Assembly: GCA_965221735.1 (NCBI GenBank)
Contig: OZ244910.1
Location: forward strand, 1,550,001-1,614,000
Origin: UBA2991 sp965221735
Lineage (GTDB): Bacteria; Chloroflexota; Dehalococcoidia; Tepidiformales; Tepidiformaceae
Direction: 5' to 3'
DNA: 64,000 bases
Shown here: in pieces, positions 40,177 to 48,106 of the stretch
Layout: every line of letters starts with the position of its first letter
How positions within the stretch are numbered: position 1 is the stretch's first letter
Position numbers and translations under genes: made by a program
Notes under the pieces: generated by a model
The model's input: the letters and a program-made list of their open reading frames with translations, nothing else
Database searches by the model: none
What the model was told of the DNA's origin: nothing

Positions 40177-41877
40177 ATGGTTGAAACCCTGACCGGCACG
40201 AATCGATCCGCGGGACTCTCCGTCCAGGAGCTCATCAAGTACGACACGCACGAGGTGCCCGAGTACCTCAGCCGCGAGTCGGCCATGCCCCCGGGCCCCA
40301 CCCGCGTCCCGGCCGAGTACTACTTCTCGCGCGAACACCACGACCGTGAGATGGAGCAGCTCTGGAAGCACGTCTGGCAGATGGCCTGCCACGAAGACGA
40401 CCTCCCCAACGTCGGCGACTACATGCCTTACGAGATCGGCGAGCTCAGCTTCCTCATCGTTCACAGCGCTCCCAACGAGTTCAAGGCCTATCGCAACGCC
40501 TGCCTCCACCGCGGCCGCCGCCTCAAGGAGCGCGCTGGCAAGAAGACCCACGAGCTGCGCTGCCCCTTCCACGCCTGGGCCTGGAACCTCGACGGCTCCA
40601 TCAAGGAGATCCCCTGCCAGTGGGACTTCCCCTACGTCGTCAAGGAAGAACAGGACCTCCCCGAGGTGCCCGTCGGGCGCTGGGGACGCTTCCTCTTCAT
40701 CAACCCCGATCCCGACTGCGAGCCCTTCGAGGAGTTCCTCGACGACTTCCCCGACAACTTCGTGCTCCTCCCCTACGAGAAGCGCCACAAGGTCGCCGAG
40801 GTTCGCAAGGTCATCCGCGCCAACTGGAAGGTCGCGCAGGACGCCTTCGCCGAGTCCTGGCACGTCTTCTCGACCCACCCCCAGGTTGTCTGGGGCTTCG
40901 GCGACTGCAACGCCCAGTTCGACGCCTTCAAGAACTATTCGCGCCAGCACAACCCCGCCGGCGCCCCCAGCCCCCACCTCGAGGGCATCGAGTGGACCCC
41001 GCTCCCGCCCTCCCCCGACGGCGTTCCCCGCGAGCGCCACGCCTTCACCGGCGCCATCTACGAGCGCCGCCCCGACGGCAACGTCGATGTCACCATGCCC
41101 GACGGCCGCCGCGGCGTCTTCACGCAGCAGGCCGTCTGGGTCGAGGGCGAGCTTGGCCATGCCGACCTCCACCTCTGCCAGTGGGTCGCCGGCCCGCAGG
41201 TCGCCGAGAACCTGCGGATGGCGGTCCCCGAGGACCTCGACCCGAACCAGACCGGCAGCCGCCTCGACGACAACGGTTCCGCCCCGAACGAGAACGGTTC
41301 GACCCCCGACGGATCCGAGCTCTACGCCCAGATCGAGGATGACGAACCGGCCGCCCCCGGCGAGCCCCAGACCCGCGAGGAGCGCATCCGCGCGACCGCC
41401 GCCGTGCGCGCCAAGGCCGCCAACGACATGCGCGAGGCCATGCGCCCCCTCCTCGGCGACCTCATGGACAAGGTCTCCGACACCGAGCTGACGGGGAACA
41501 TCTACTACAACCTGTTCCCCAACCTCATGCCCAGCAGCTCCTGGGGGCCGCTCGCCATCTGGTTCCGCTTCCGCCCCAACGGCAGCAACCCGGAGGAGTG
41601 CGTCATGGAGGCGATCTGCGTCGCCCCCACGCCCGAGGGCACCGAGCCTCCGCCCGCCCCGCCCGTCCACGAGCTCGACGTCGACGACAGCTGGACCCTG
41701 GCCCCCGAGATCGGTGGCCTCGCCATGGTCATGGACCAGGACACGGGCAACATGCCCTGGGTCCAGAAGGGCGTTCACTCGCTCGAAGGAGGCGCGCTCC
41801 AGCTCGCCGACTACAACGAGATGAAGCTGCGCCACTTCTACTCCGTGCTCGCGACCTACCTCGAGCGGGAGTGGTAG
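40177..41877 (+). CDS. Rieske-type aromatic ring-hydroxylating oxygenase alpha subunit
   Basis: This is a 566-residue Rieske non-heme iron oxygenase. The 2Fe-2S domain has Cys109-x-His111 and Cys129-x2-His132 (CLHRGR, CPFHAWAW). The mononuclear iron site is AESWHVFSTH with His229 and His234. The residue bridging the two centres is Glu226 rather than the usual Asp, as reported for carnitine monooxygenase. It is ~100 residues longer than normal, because an Asn/Asp-rich linker and a helical insert (~365-430) interrupt the catalytic domain. No beta subunit, ferredoxin or reductase is adjacent. The substrate may be an aromatic or a quaternary amine. The start ATG is well supported. Confidence 0.9.
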   Translation: MVETLTGTNRSAGLSVQELIKYDTHEVPEYLSRESAMPPGPTRVPAEYYFSREHHDREMEQLWKHVWQMACHEDDLPNVGDYMPYEIGELSFLIVHSAPNEFKAYRNACLHRGRRLKERAGKKTHELRCPFHAWAWNLDGSIKEIPCQWDFPYVVKEEQDLPEVPVGRWGRFLFINPDPDCEPFEEFLDDFPDNFVLLPYEKRHKVAEVRKVIRANWKVAQDAFAESWHVFSTHPQVVWGFGDCNAQFDAFKNYSRQHNPAGAPSPHLEGIEWTPLPPSPDGVPRERHAFTGAIYERRPDGNVDVTMPDGRRGVFTQQAVWVEGELGHADLHLCQWVAGPQVAENLRMAVPEDLDPNQTGSRLDDNGSAPNENGSTPDGSELYAQIEDDEPAAPGEPQTREERIRATAAVRAKAANDMREAMRPLLGDLMDKVSDTELTGNIYYNLFPNLMPSSSWGPLAIWFRFRPNGSNPEECVMEAICVAPTPEGTEPPPAPPVHELDVDDSWTLAPEIGGLAMVMDQDTGNMPWVQKGVHSLEGGALQLADYNEMKLRHFYSVLATYLEREW

Positions 41878-41890
41878 CGCCGGCTCTCCG

Positions 41891-42778
41891 CTAGCCCTCG
41901 TTCAGGTAGGGCGCCAGCAGAGTCAGCGTGTCCGGCGTCGAGGGCGCCATCTGCACGCGGTCGATGCCGAGCTCGCCCAGCCGCCGCAGGTTCGTCGCGA
42001 CCCGCTCCGGCTCGCCTAGCATCCCCCCGAAGATGCGGTCGCCCATCGCCCTGCCCCGCTCCCGCAGCTCGGGGTCGTCCCCGGCCCCCACGAGGGCCAG
42101 GAAGCCGAGCGGCATGTCCGGCCGCAGCTCCCGCGCCATCTCGACCCGCTTGCGCAGGGCATCCTCGTCGAATGACGCCACCCGACCCGCGAAATCCGTC
42201 GGGTCGCCCACGTCGCTCACCGGGAACCCCATCAGCTCCATGCGGTCCACGTGGGGCGCGCATTCGCGCAGCGTCCGCGGCCCCGCCGATGAGGCCATCA
42301 GCAGCGGCGGCGGCTTCGGCAGCGGCCCGATCAGCGGAATCTCGATGTCGTAGTACTCCCCGTGGAAGCTGCACGACCCCGTGTGCAGCAGCTCCCGCGA
42401 GATCTGCAGCGCCTCCACGTACCGCCCCACCCGGTCCCGCGCCGAGGGAAACTCCCAGCCCATGCCCGTGATCTCGTTCTCCGCCCAGCCAGCCCCCAGC
42501 CCCGCCTCGCACCGCCCTCCGCTCACCCGGTGCAGCGCCAGCGCCGCCGCCGCGAACTCCACCGGCGAACGGAAGAGGTTGTTGCTGAAGGCGACCATGA
42601 CGCGCGTGCGCTCCGTCGCCAGCGCGAACGTCGTCGCCGTCACCCACACGTGCGGATGGGGCTGTGGCGAGGAGATGTGGTCGGCCACCGAGATGATCGG
42701 ATAGCCCTCCGCCTCGCGCTCTCGCGCCCACTGCGCGGGGTCGTCGTCAACGCTGATGAAATTGGGGCAGAACTCCAT
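41891..42778 (-). CDS. Luciferase-like (LLM) flavin/F420-dependent oxidoreductase
   Basis: This is a 295-residue TIM-barrel protein of the bacterial luciferase-like superfamily. Landmarks are ISVADHISSPQPH at the N-terminus, the strand TRVMVAFSNNLFRSP, GRCEAGLGAGWAENE, and the C-terminal RRLGELGIDRVQM. The form is closest to F420-dependent members (TIGR-type LLM class), which reduce or oxidise unknown substrates with F420 or FMN. Cofactor choice cannot be fixed from sequence. It is convergent with the Rieske gene, with stops 13 bp apart, and lies downstream of an efflux pump gene on the minus strand. Confidence 0.85.
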   Translation of the reverse strand: MEFCPNFISVDDDPAQWAREREAEGYPIISVADHISSPQPHPHVWVTATTFALATERTRVMVAFSNNLFRSPVEFAAAALALHRVSGGRCEAGLGAGWAENEITGMGWEFPSARDRVGRYVEALQISRELLHTGSCSFHGEYYDIEIPLIGPLPKPPPLLMASSAGPRTLRECAPHVDRMELMGFPVSDVGDPTDFAGRVASFDEDALRKRVEMARELRPDMPLGFLALVGAGDDPELRERGRAMGDRIFGGMLGEPERVATNLRRLGELGIDRVQMAPSTPDTLTLLAPYLNEG

Positions 42779-42822
42779 GGTCGCTTCCCTTCGGACCGGC
42801 GAAGCCTACCCGCCCGCCCCCG

Positions 42823-44469
42823 CTAGCGGGAGGCCGAAGCCGTCGCCGGCTGCTCCTCGCCCTCTTCCCGCGAGGGCGTCCGCCCCCGCAGCGGGATCTC
42901 CGTGAACGCCAGCGCAAGCACCACCAGGATCAAGCCGCCGATCGCCGAGATGAGGAACAGTCGCTGGTTCGCCGCTGCCGCGGCCTCCTGCTGCGCCCCC
43001 AGCGCCTGCTCGAAGAGCACTTCCGAACCCCCCGCCTGCAAGAACGTGGTCCGCACCTCCTCGATCCGCTCGGCATCAATGCTGAGCGTGGCGTCGTCCC
43101 TGAGTTCCTCGAAGACTGCCACCGGCATGGCCACCTGAACCTCTTCGTCGAGGTTCTCGGTGAAGGAGGAGCTGTACGTGGTCGTGAGCAACACCCCGAA
43201 CAGCGCCACGCCGATCACCCCTGCGATCTGGCGGAAGTACATCTGGCTGCTGGTGGCGACGCCCGTGTCCTCTTGCCGCACGCAAGCCTGCACGATCACG
43301 TTGATGAGCGGCGTCACCAGCCCCGATCCCATGCCGAAGATGACCATGTAAAGGGCCACCTGCCAGAGCGGGTCGCCCACCCCCATCGTCTGCAGCAGGA
43401 ACGCCGCCAGCCCGGAGAGGGCGCACCCTGCAACCACCAACTGCTTGAAGCGCCCCGTCCGCTCGACGACCCGCCCCGCGACAAAGCTCATCACCACCAG
43501 GGCTATGGCTTGCGGCATGATCAGCAACCCGGACATCTGCGCCGAGGCCCCAAGCGACGTCTGGATGAACGTCGGCAGGTAGATGGGCACCGAGAACAGC
43601 ACCGCGCTCGACAGGACCGCGATCACCCCGGTGAGCACGTACATCCGGTTGCGGAAGAGCTCCATCGGGATGATGGCGTTCGGGTGCCGGATCTCGATTA
43701 CGACGAACCCCACGAGCAACACGCCCGCCGCCACCAGCAACCCCACCGTGAGCGCCGACCCCCACCCATGCGCCTCGTACGCCCACCCCGCCGCCATCAG
43801 CCCCGCCACCGTTGCCGTCGTCAGCACGGCCGCCCCCGTGAAGTCGATGTCGGAGATCCGTCCACCCTGGCGGGTGTTCGGAAGGGTGGTCCAGATGGTT
43901 GCCAGCGCGATCGCGCCGATGGGGATGTTGATGAAGAAGCACCAGCGCCAGCCGGGACCGTCCGCGAAGAAGCCTCCCACCGGAGGCCCGAGCAGCGTCC
44001 CGGCCGTGATGATCGCGAGGATGTAGGCCACATACTTGGCGCGCTCGATGGGCGTGTACATGTCCGCCATCACCACCAGCACGCAGGCCAGGATGAACCC
44101 GCCTCCGATTCCCTGGATACCGCGCGCGGCGATAAGCGTCAGCATCGAGGGGGCCAGCCCCGCTCCCAGCGACCCGATCAGGAAGATGACGACCCCGGAG
44201 ATCACGAACGGCCGCCGCCCGAACATGTCCGAGAGCTTCCCCACGATCGGCACCACCACCGTCGACGTCAGCATGTAGAGCGTCAGGACCCAGGGGAGCA
44301 GCTTGAACCCGTCAAGGTCCGACGAGATCGTCGGCAAAGCCGTGGCCAGGATGGAGCCGTCGAGCGAGCTGAGGAACATGCACATGCCCAGCGCGAGGAG
44401 CAGCAGCATCTTCTCGCGCTCGCTCAGGAGGACGCCCAGCACAGGCTCGGACGAAACGGATGTGGTCAA
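42823..44469 (-). CDS. MFS drug-efflux transporter, DHA2 (14-TM) family
   Basis: This is a 548-residue major facilitator with about 14 hydrophobic segments, as in EmrB/QacA proton-coupled efflux pumps. Motif A is GKLSDMFGRRP after helix 2. Motif C is GPPVGGFFADGPGWRWCFFIN around helix 5-6. The acidic first-helix motif SSLDGSILATALP is diagnostic of the DHA2 family. An extracytoplasmic loop (~425-495) precedes the last helix, and the C-terminus is cytoplasmic. The start is TTG at 44469, with GAGGT 6 nt upstream. It exports lipophilic or cationic compounds; the specific drug is unknown. It is divergent from the phosphohistidine protein. Confidence 0.92.
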   Translation of the reverse strand: MTTSVSSEPVLGVLLSEREKMLLLLALGMCMFLSSLDGSILATALPTISSDLDGFKLLPWVLTLYMLTSTVVVPIVGKLSDMFGRRPFVISGVVIFLIGSLGAGLAPSMLTLIAARGIQGIGGGFILACVLVVMADMYTPIERAKYVAYILAIITAGTLLGPPVGGFFADGPGWRWCFFINIPIGAIALATIWTTLPNTRQGGRISDIDFTGAAVLTTATVAGLMAAGWAYEAHGWGSALTVGLLVAAGVLLVGFVVIEIRHPNAIIPMELFRNRMYVLTGVIAVLSSAVLFSVPIYLPTFIQTSLGASAQMSGLLIMPQAIALVVMSFVAGRVVERTGRFKQLVVAGCALSGLAAFLLQTMGVGDPLWQVALYMVIFGMGSGLVTPLINVIVQACVRQEDTGVATSSQMYFRQIAGVIGVALFGVLLTTTYSSSFTENLDEEVQVAMPVAVFEELRDDATLSIDAERIEEVRTTFLQAGGSEVLFEQALGAQQEAAAAANQRLFLISAIGGLILVVLALAFTEIPLRGRTPSREEGEEQPATASASR

Positions 44470-44591
44470 CGCCTACCTCGCCCGGGCCGCTGCGGGGCCG
44501 CGGGAATCCTAGCAGCCTCCGCACCCAGCCCCTAACCGGCGCGCCCGGTAGAGTCCGCGATCGTGCGCGCAGCCGGCGCGGGAGAAGGACC

Positions 44592-46328
44592 ATGGCCAAC
44601 CTGCAGGAACCGTTTTGCAGCTGGGACAGCACCATCGACGAGCGCTACAACGACTACACCACCGGGAACACCGACGAGGTTCTCCCCGGCATCACGCGCC
44701 CCCTTCCCGCCGACCTCATCCGCGAGTGGAACTACCAGTGGCTCGTCGTCGGCACCCGCGAGCTCCAGATCGAGGACCTCGTCCCCATCCCCGACAAGCC
44801 CGGCACGACCATGCTCCCCATCGTCGGCGGCCAGTTCTGCGTCAACATCAGTGTCGTCAACGCCCTCACCTCGAGCTTCGAGACCGGCGGCAGCGCCGAC
44901 TATCTGAAGCAGTTCTTCGAAGGCGAGGAAGAGATCACCGCCGAGGTCGCCCAGGACACCTCCCGCGCCGAAGCCGTCCAGGAACGCCTCATGGCCAACT
45001 TCGTGCGCACGCGCGAGCTTGTCGATGCCGACGCCGATCGGGCGAAGGCGCACTACGCCGCCACCCTCGCCCGCGACTGGACCGCCGTTGACGACGCCGG
45101 CCTCCTTGCCGCCCTCGACGAGACCACCGACCACATCGGCGACATCTTCTACACCCACTACTGGTGCAGCAGCGGCGGCGGCCTCCAGACCACCCTCCTC
45201 GACGGCTTGCTCAACGAGCACGTCCCCGACCACCCCGCCGGCTGGATGACCGGCCTCACCAGCGGGCTCACCGACGTCGAGAGCGCCCGCCCCTCCAAGG
45301 CCATCTGGGACCTGAGCCGTTTCGTCGTCGCCCGCCCCGCCCTCGCGGAGGAGGTCGCCGGGATCGCCGTTGAGGACTTCCAGGCCCGGCTCGCCTCGCC
45401 CCCCAGCGACGACTGGGCCGCGTTCGCTGCCAGCTACGAGACCTTCATCGCCGACCTTGGCTTCCGCGGCCAGCGCGAGACCGACCCCTCCTGCCTCACC
45501 TGGAACGACAACCCCCAGTTCGTTCTCAGCAGCCTCCAGGCCGACCTCGCCCTGGGCGACGAGCACAGCCCCTACCTGCGCGAGGAACGCTCCGCCGCCG
45601 AGCGGGTCGCCCTCGAAGCGGAGGTCGAGGCCGCCCTCCCCGAGGATCAGCGCGCCGAGTTCCGCCGGCTCCTCGACCTCGTGCAGGCCATGAACGGCAA
45701 GCGCGAGACCACCAAGGCGAGCTGGACACGGCTCTGCCGCACCTACCGCCCGCCCGTGCTGGAGATTGCCAGGCGCCTGGCCGAACGCGGCGAGCTCGAC
45801 GACCCCGAGGATGTCTGGTTCCTGCGCCTCGCCGAGCTACCCGAAGCGCTTGACGGCGGCCTCTCCGCCGCCGAGATACAGGACGCCATCGTCGAGCGCC
45901 GGACCCGCTACGAGATGTTGCATGACTATGAGTTGCCCATCATCTTCCAGCGTCCCGTCGAGGCCACGCCCCGCCAGACCGCCGACGCCGGCGGCGCGAC
46001 CTCGTTCGAGGGCATCGGCGTAAGCCCCGGCCAGGCCCGCGGACGCGCCCGCGTCGTCCTCAGCGCCGACGGCGCCTCCGAGGCGACCATCCTTCCCGGC
46101 GAGATCCTCGTCGCCCCCGTCACCGACGCCCCCTGGACCCCCCTCTTCCTCCCCGCCGCCGGCGTCGTCGTCGAGACCGGCGGCCTCCTCAGCCACGCCG
46201 CCACCGTCGCGCGCGAGTACGGCATCCCCGCCGTCACCGGCATCCGCGGCGCCACCGACTTCATCGCCACCGGCACGATGCTCAGCATCGACGGCTCCAC
46301 CGGCACGGTGACGATCGAGGAAGCCTAG
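44592..46328 (+). CDS. PEP-utilising-enzyme-like protein with phosphohistidine swivel domain, no ATP-grasp
   Basis: This is a 578-residue protein. The C-terminal ~100 residues are the mobile PEP-utiliser swivel domain, with GGLLSHAATVAREYGIPAVTG around catalytic His535 and ILVAPVTDAPWTPLF. The N-terminal ~470 residues are helical and resemble the substrate-binding region of rifampin phosphotransferase and phenylphosphate synthase A, not a PEP-binding barrel. No ATP-grasp domain is present. The His must therefore be phosphorylated by a separate protein, as in phenylphosphate synthase, where subunits are split. GGAGAAGG precedes ATG 44592. No ATP-grasp partner is visible nearby. The substrate is unknown. 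Confidence 0.82.
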   Translation: MANLQEPFCSWDSTIDERYNDYTTGNTDEVLPGITRPLPADLIREWNYQWLVVGTRELQIEDLVPIPDKPGTTMLPIVGGQFCVNISVVNALTSSFETGGSADYLKQFFEGEEEITAEVAQDTSRAEAVQERLMANFVRTRELVDADADRAKAHYAATLARDWTAVDDAGLLAALDETTDHIGDIFYTHYWCSSGGGLQTTLLDGLLNEHVPDHPAGWMTGLTSGLTDVESARPSKAIWDLSRFVVARPALAEEVAGIAVEDFQARLASPPSDDWAAFAASYETFIADLGFRGQRETDPSCLTWNDNPQFVLSSLQADLALGDEHSPYLREERSAAERVALEAEVEAALPEDQRAEFRRLLDLVQAMNGKRETTKASWTRLCRTYRPPVLEIARRLAERGELDDPEDVWFLRLAELPEALDGGLSAAEIQDAIVERRTRYEMLHDYELPIIFQRPVEATPRQTADAGGATSFEGIGVSPGQARGRARVVLSADGASEATILPGEILVAPVTDAPWTPLFLPAAGVVVETGGLLSHAATVAREYGIPAVTGIRGATDFIATGTMLSIDGSTGTVTIEEA

Positions 46329-46386
46329 GGAAGCGGGCCGTCGCTGGGCTGGTGTAATTCCTGAACTTCGTCGCTATCGTGAAGCC

Positions 46387-47196
46387 ATGCACCGTGGGGA
46401 GCGGGAATCACTGCCGCCATCCCGACTGGAGTCGGACATCGTGGAGTTTTTGGGGCGCAGCCCCGACTTCGGTCTGTCGCAGGAAGCCCGTCGCAACCTT
46501 CGTCAGGGCGCACTCTGGGCGCTCTTCGCCTCGCTGGCGGCGAGCGCACTGATCGGAATCGCCGCCCTCGCCAGCACCGACTTTGGGGAGACCGAGGGCA
46601 GGCTGCTGCTGACCACGTTCAGCTTCTTCGGCGCAAGCGCTATCACCCTCGCCTGCGGGCTCGCCTGGGAGCGGGGACGCCTCGGCGTCGTGCCCGTCCT
46701 TGGCATCGTCTCCGGACTTGCCGGTCTCGTCCTCGTCCTCGTCGGAATCTGGGGCGACTTCGAAGGCGACCTGTGGTGGAAGGCCTTCACCAGCGAGATC
46801 ATGGTCGCGTTGGCCGCCACCCACGCCAGCCTCGTTGCCGTCTTCAGCGCAGGGCAGCGGTTCCGCTGGGGCACGTATGCGGCCTACGCGCTCGCCGCGG
46901 TGGCTGTGACCCTCACGCTCATCGCGGTCTGGGGAGACGTCAACGGCGACGGGTTCTGGCGCTTCTATGCGGCCGTGTTGGTCCTGCTCCTGGCCCTCAC
47001 AATCGCCCTCCCGGTTCTCCGCCGGATCGCAGGCCCGGCAATGGAGTGGGACCGCCGGTCGGCTTCGGCCAGGTACTGCCCGGGTTGCGGGAAAGCACTG
47101 GAACCGCCTGGAGCAACCTCGTGCGGTGCCTGCGGCGCGAGATTTTCGGTCCGCATCGACATCCCGGCCGAAGCGCCTACCCCTTCGCGCGGCTGA
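46387..47196 (+). CDS. Membrane protein with C-terminal zinc ribbon
   Basis: This is a 269-residue polytopic membrane protein with about six hydrophobic segments between ~40 and ~215. Segments 3-4 and 5-6 are each linked by a Trp/Asp/Gly-rich loop (VGIWGDFEGDLWW; AVWGDVNGDGFWR), so the two halves look duplicated. A short cytoplasmic tail carries a zinc ribbon CPGCGKAL-x8-CGACGARF. The family is unknown to me. It is convergent with yaaA and overlaps its stop by 20 bp. Codon use is slightly less biased than in flanking genes. Confidence 0.75.
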   Translation: MHRGERESLPPSRLESDIVEFLGRSPDFGLSQEARRNLRQGALWALFASLAASALIGIAALASTDFGETEGRLLLTTFSFFGASAITLACGLAWERGRLGVVPVLGIVSGLAGLVLVLVGIWGDFEGDLWWKAFTSEIMVALAATHASLVAVFSAGQRFRWGTYAAYALAAVAVTLTLIAVWGDVNGDGFWRFYAAVLVLLLALTIALPVLRRIAGPAMEWDRRSASARYCPGCGKALEPPGATSCGACGARFSVRIDIPAEAPTPSRG

Positions 47197-47947
47197 AGAC
47201 GAACCGGTCCTCGCTCGAAAGCTCCGGCCGGAAGCCGTACCCCTCGTCGTCGAAATCCTTCAGGTCCTCGGCGTCCTCGATCCGGTTGCGGATCACGTAG
47301 CGCGCCATCAGGCCGCGGGCGCGCTTCGCCACCAGCCCGATCGTCTTCAGCTCGCCGTTCCGCTCTTCCTTGAAGTCCGCGACCACCACCGGACGCGTCA
47401 GGCTCTTCCTGGGAACCGCCTTCGCGTACTCCTGCGACGCGAGATTGAGCACCGGCGCCTCGGGATCGGCGTCCTCGTCGTTGAGCGCGTTCGCGAGCCG
47501 GTCGCCCCAGAACTCGTACAGGTTCGCCCCGCGCTCGTTCGAGAGCTTCGTGCCCATCTCCAGGCGGTACGGCTGGATCAGGTCCAGCGGCCGCAGCAGC
47601 CCGTACAACCCGGAGAGGATGCGCAGCCGGTCCTGCGCCCAGTCCAGGTCTCGCGACTCCAGGCTGGACGCATCCAGCCCCTTGTAGACGTCCCCCTGGA
47701 ACGCGAGCACGCACGGCTTCGCGTTCTCCGGCGTCAGCGGCAGGCGCATCTCCTGGAAGCGCGCGTGGTTCAGGTTGGCCAGCGAGTCGCTCAGCGACAT
47801 GAGCTTGCGCAAGTCGCTCGCCTCGAGCGTCTTGCAGGTCTGCATCAGCGAGGCGGTGTCGTCGACGAACCGCGGCTGCGTTGCGTCGATCCCGTTCGCG
47901 ACAGGCGAGAAGTCGAGTGCCTTGGCCGGCGAAATGATGGTAAGCAC
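47177..47947 (-). CDS. yaaA: YaaA family peroxide-stress protein (DUF328)
   Basis: This is a 256-residue YaaA protein, which in E. coli lowers free iron and protects DNA under hydrogen peroxide. The N-terminal signature ISPAKALDF matches the family, as do PYRLEMGTKL, NLYEFWGD, LNLASQEYAKAV and KRARGLMARYVI. The length equals E. coli YaaA. The start is GTG 47947 with GGAGG upstream; the frame is open far upstream only as a shadow of the opposite-strand ThDP enzyme. It is divergent from that enzyme across 159 bp. The role in iron/peroxide handling fits an aerobic oxygenase-rich organism. Confidence 0.93.
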   Translation of the reverse strand: MLTIISPAKALDFSPVANGIDATQPRFVDDTASLMQTCKTLEASDLRKLMSLSDSLANLNHARFQEMRLPLTPENAKPCVLAFQGDVYKGLDASSLESRDLDWAQDRLRILSGLYGLLRPLDLIQPYRLEMGTKLSNERGANLYEFWGDRLANALNDEDADPEAPVLNLASQEYAKAVPRKSLTRPVVVADFKEERNGELKTIGLVAKRARGLMARYVIRNRIEDAEDLKDFDDEGYGFRPELSSEDRFVFSRAKG

Positions 47948-48106
47948 GGGCGTTCCTCCCCGGTGGAGAACGATGTTTGCCGAAAATCGTACCAGACGCC
48001 CCCTCCCCGCTCGCCCCGCCGCCCTTGCCCATCGCTCCCCCGTGCGCTGAGATCGTCTCGCCGCCCGGACCCCGCCCGACGGATCGGAGCGCGCACGGAG
48101 TACCCC

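Noticed and set aside
39712..41835. A 707-codon minus-strand open frame across tRNA-Lys and the Rieske gene
   Set aside because: It overlaps a tRNA and is antisense to the Rieske oxygenase; composition is shadow-like.
46967..48106. Upstream extension of the ThDP enzyme frame
   Set aside because: Conserved sequence begins at ATG 48107 with a ribosome site; the extension is antisense to yaaA and Arg/Pro-rich.
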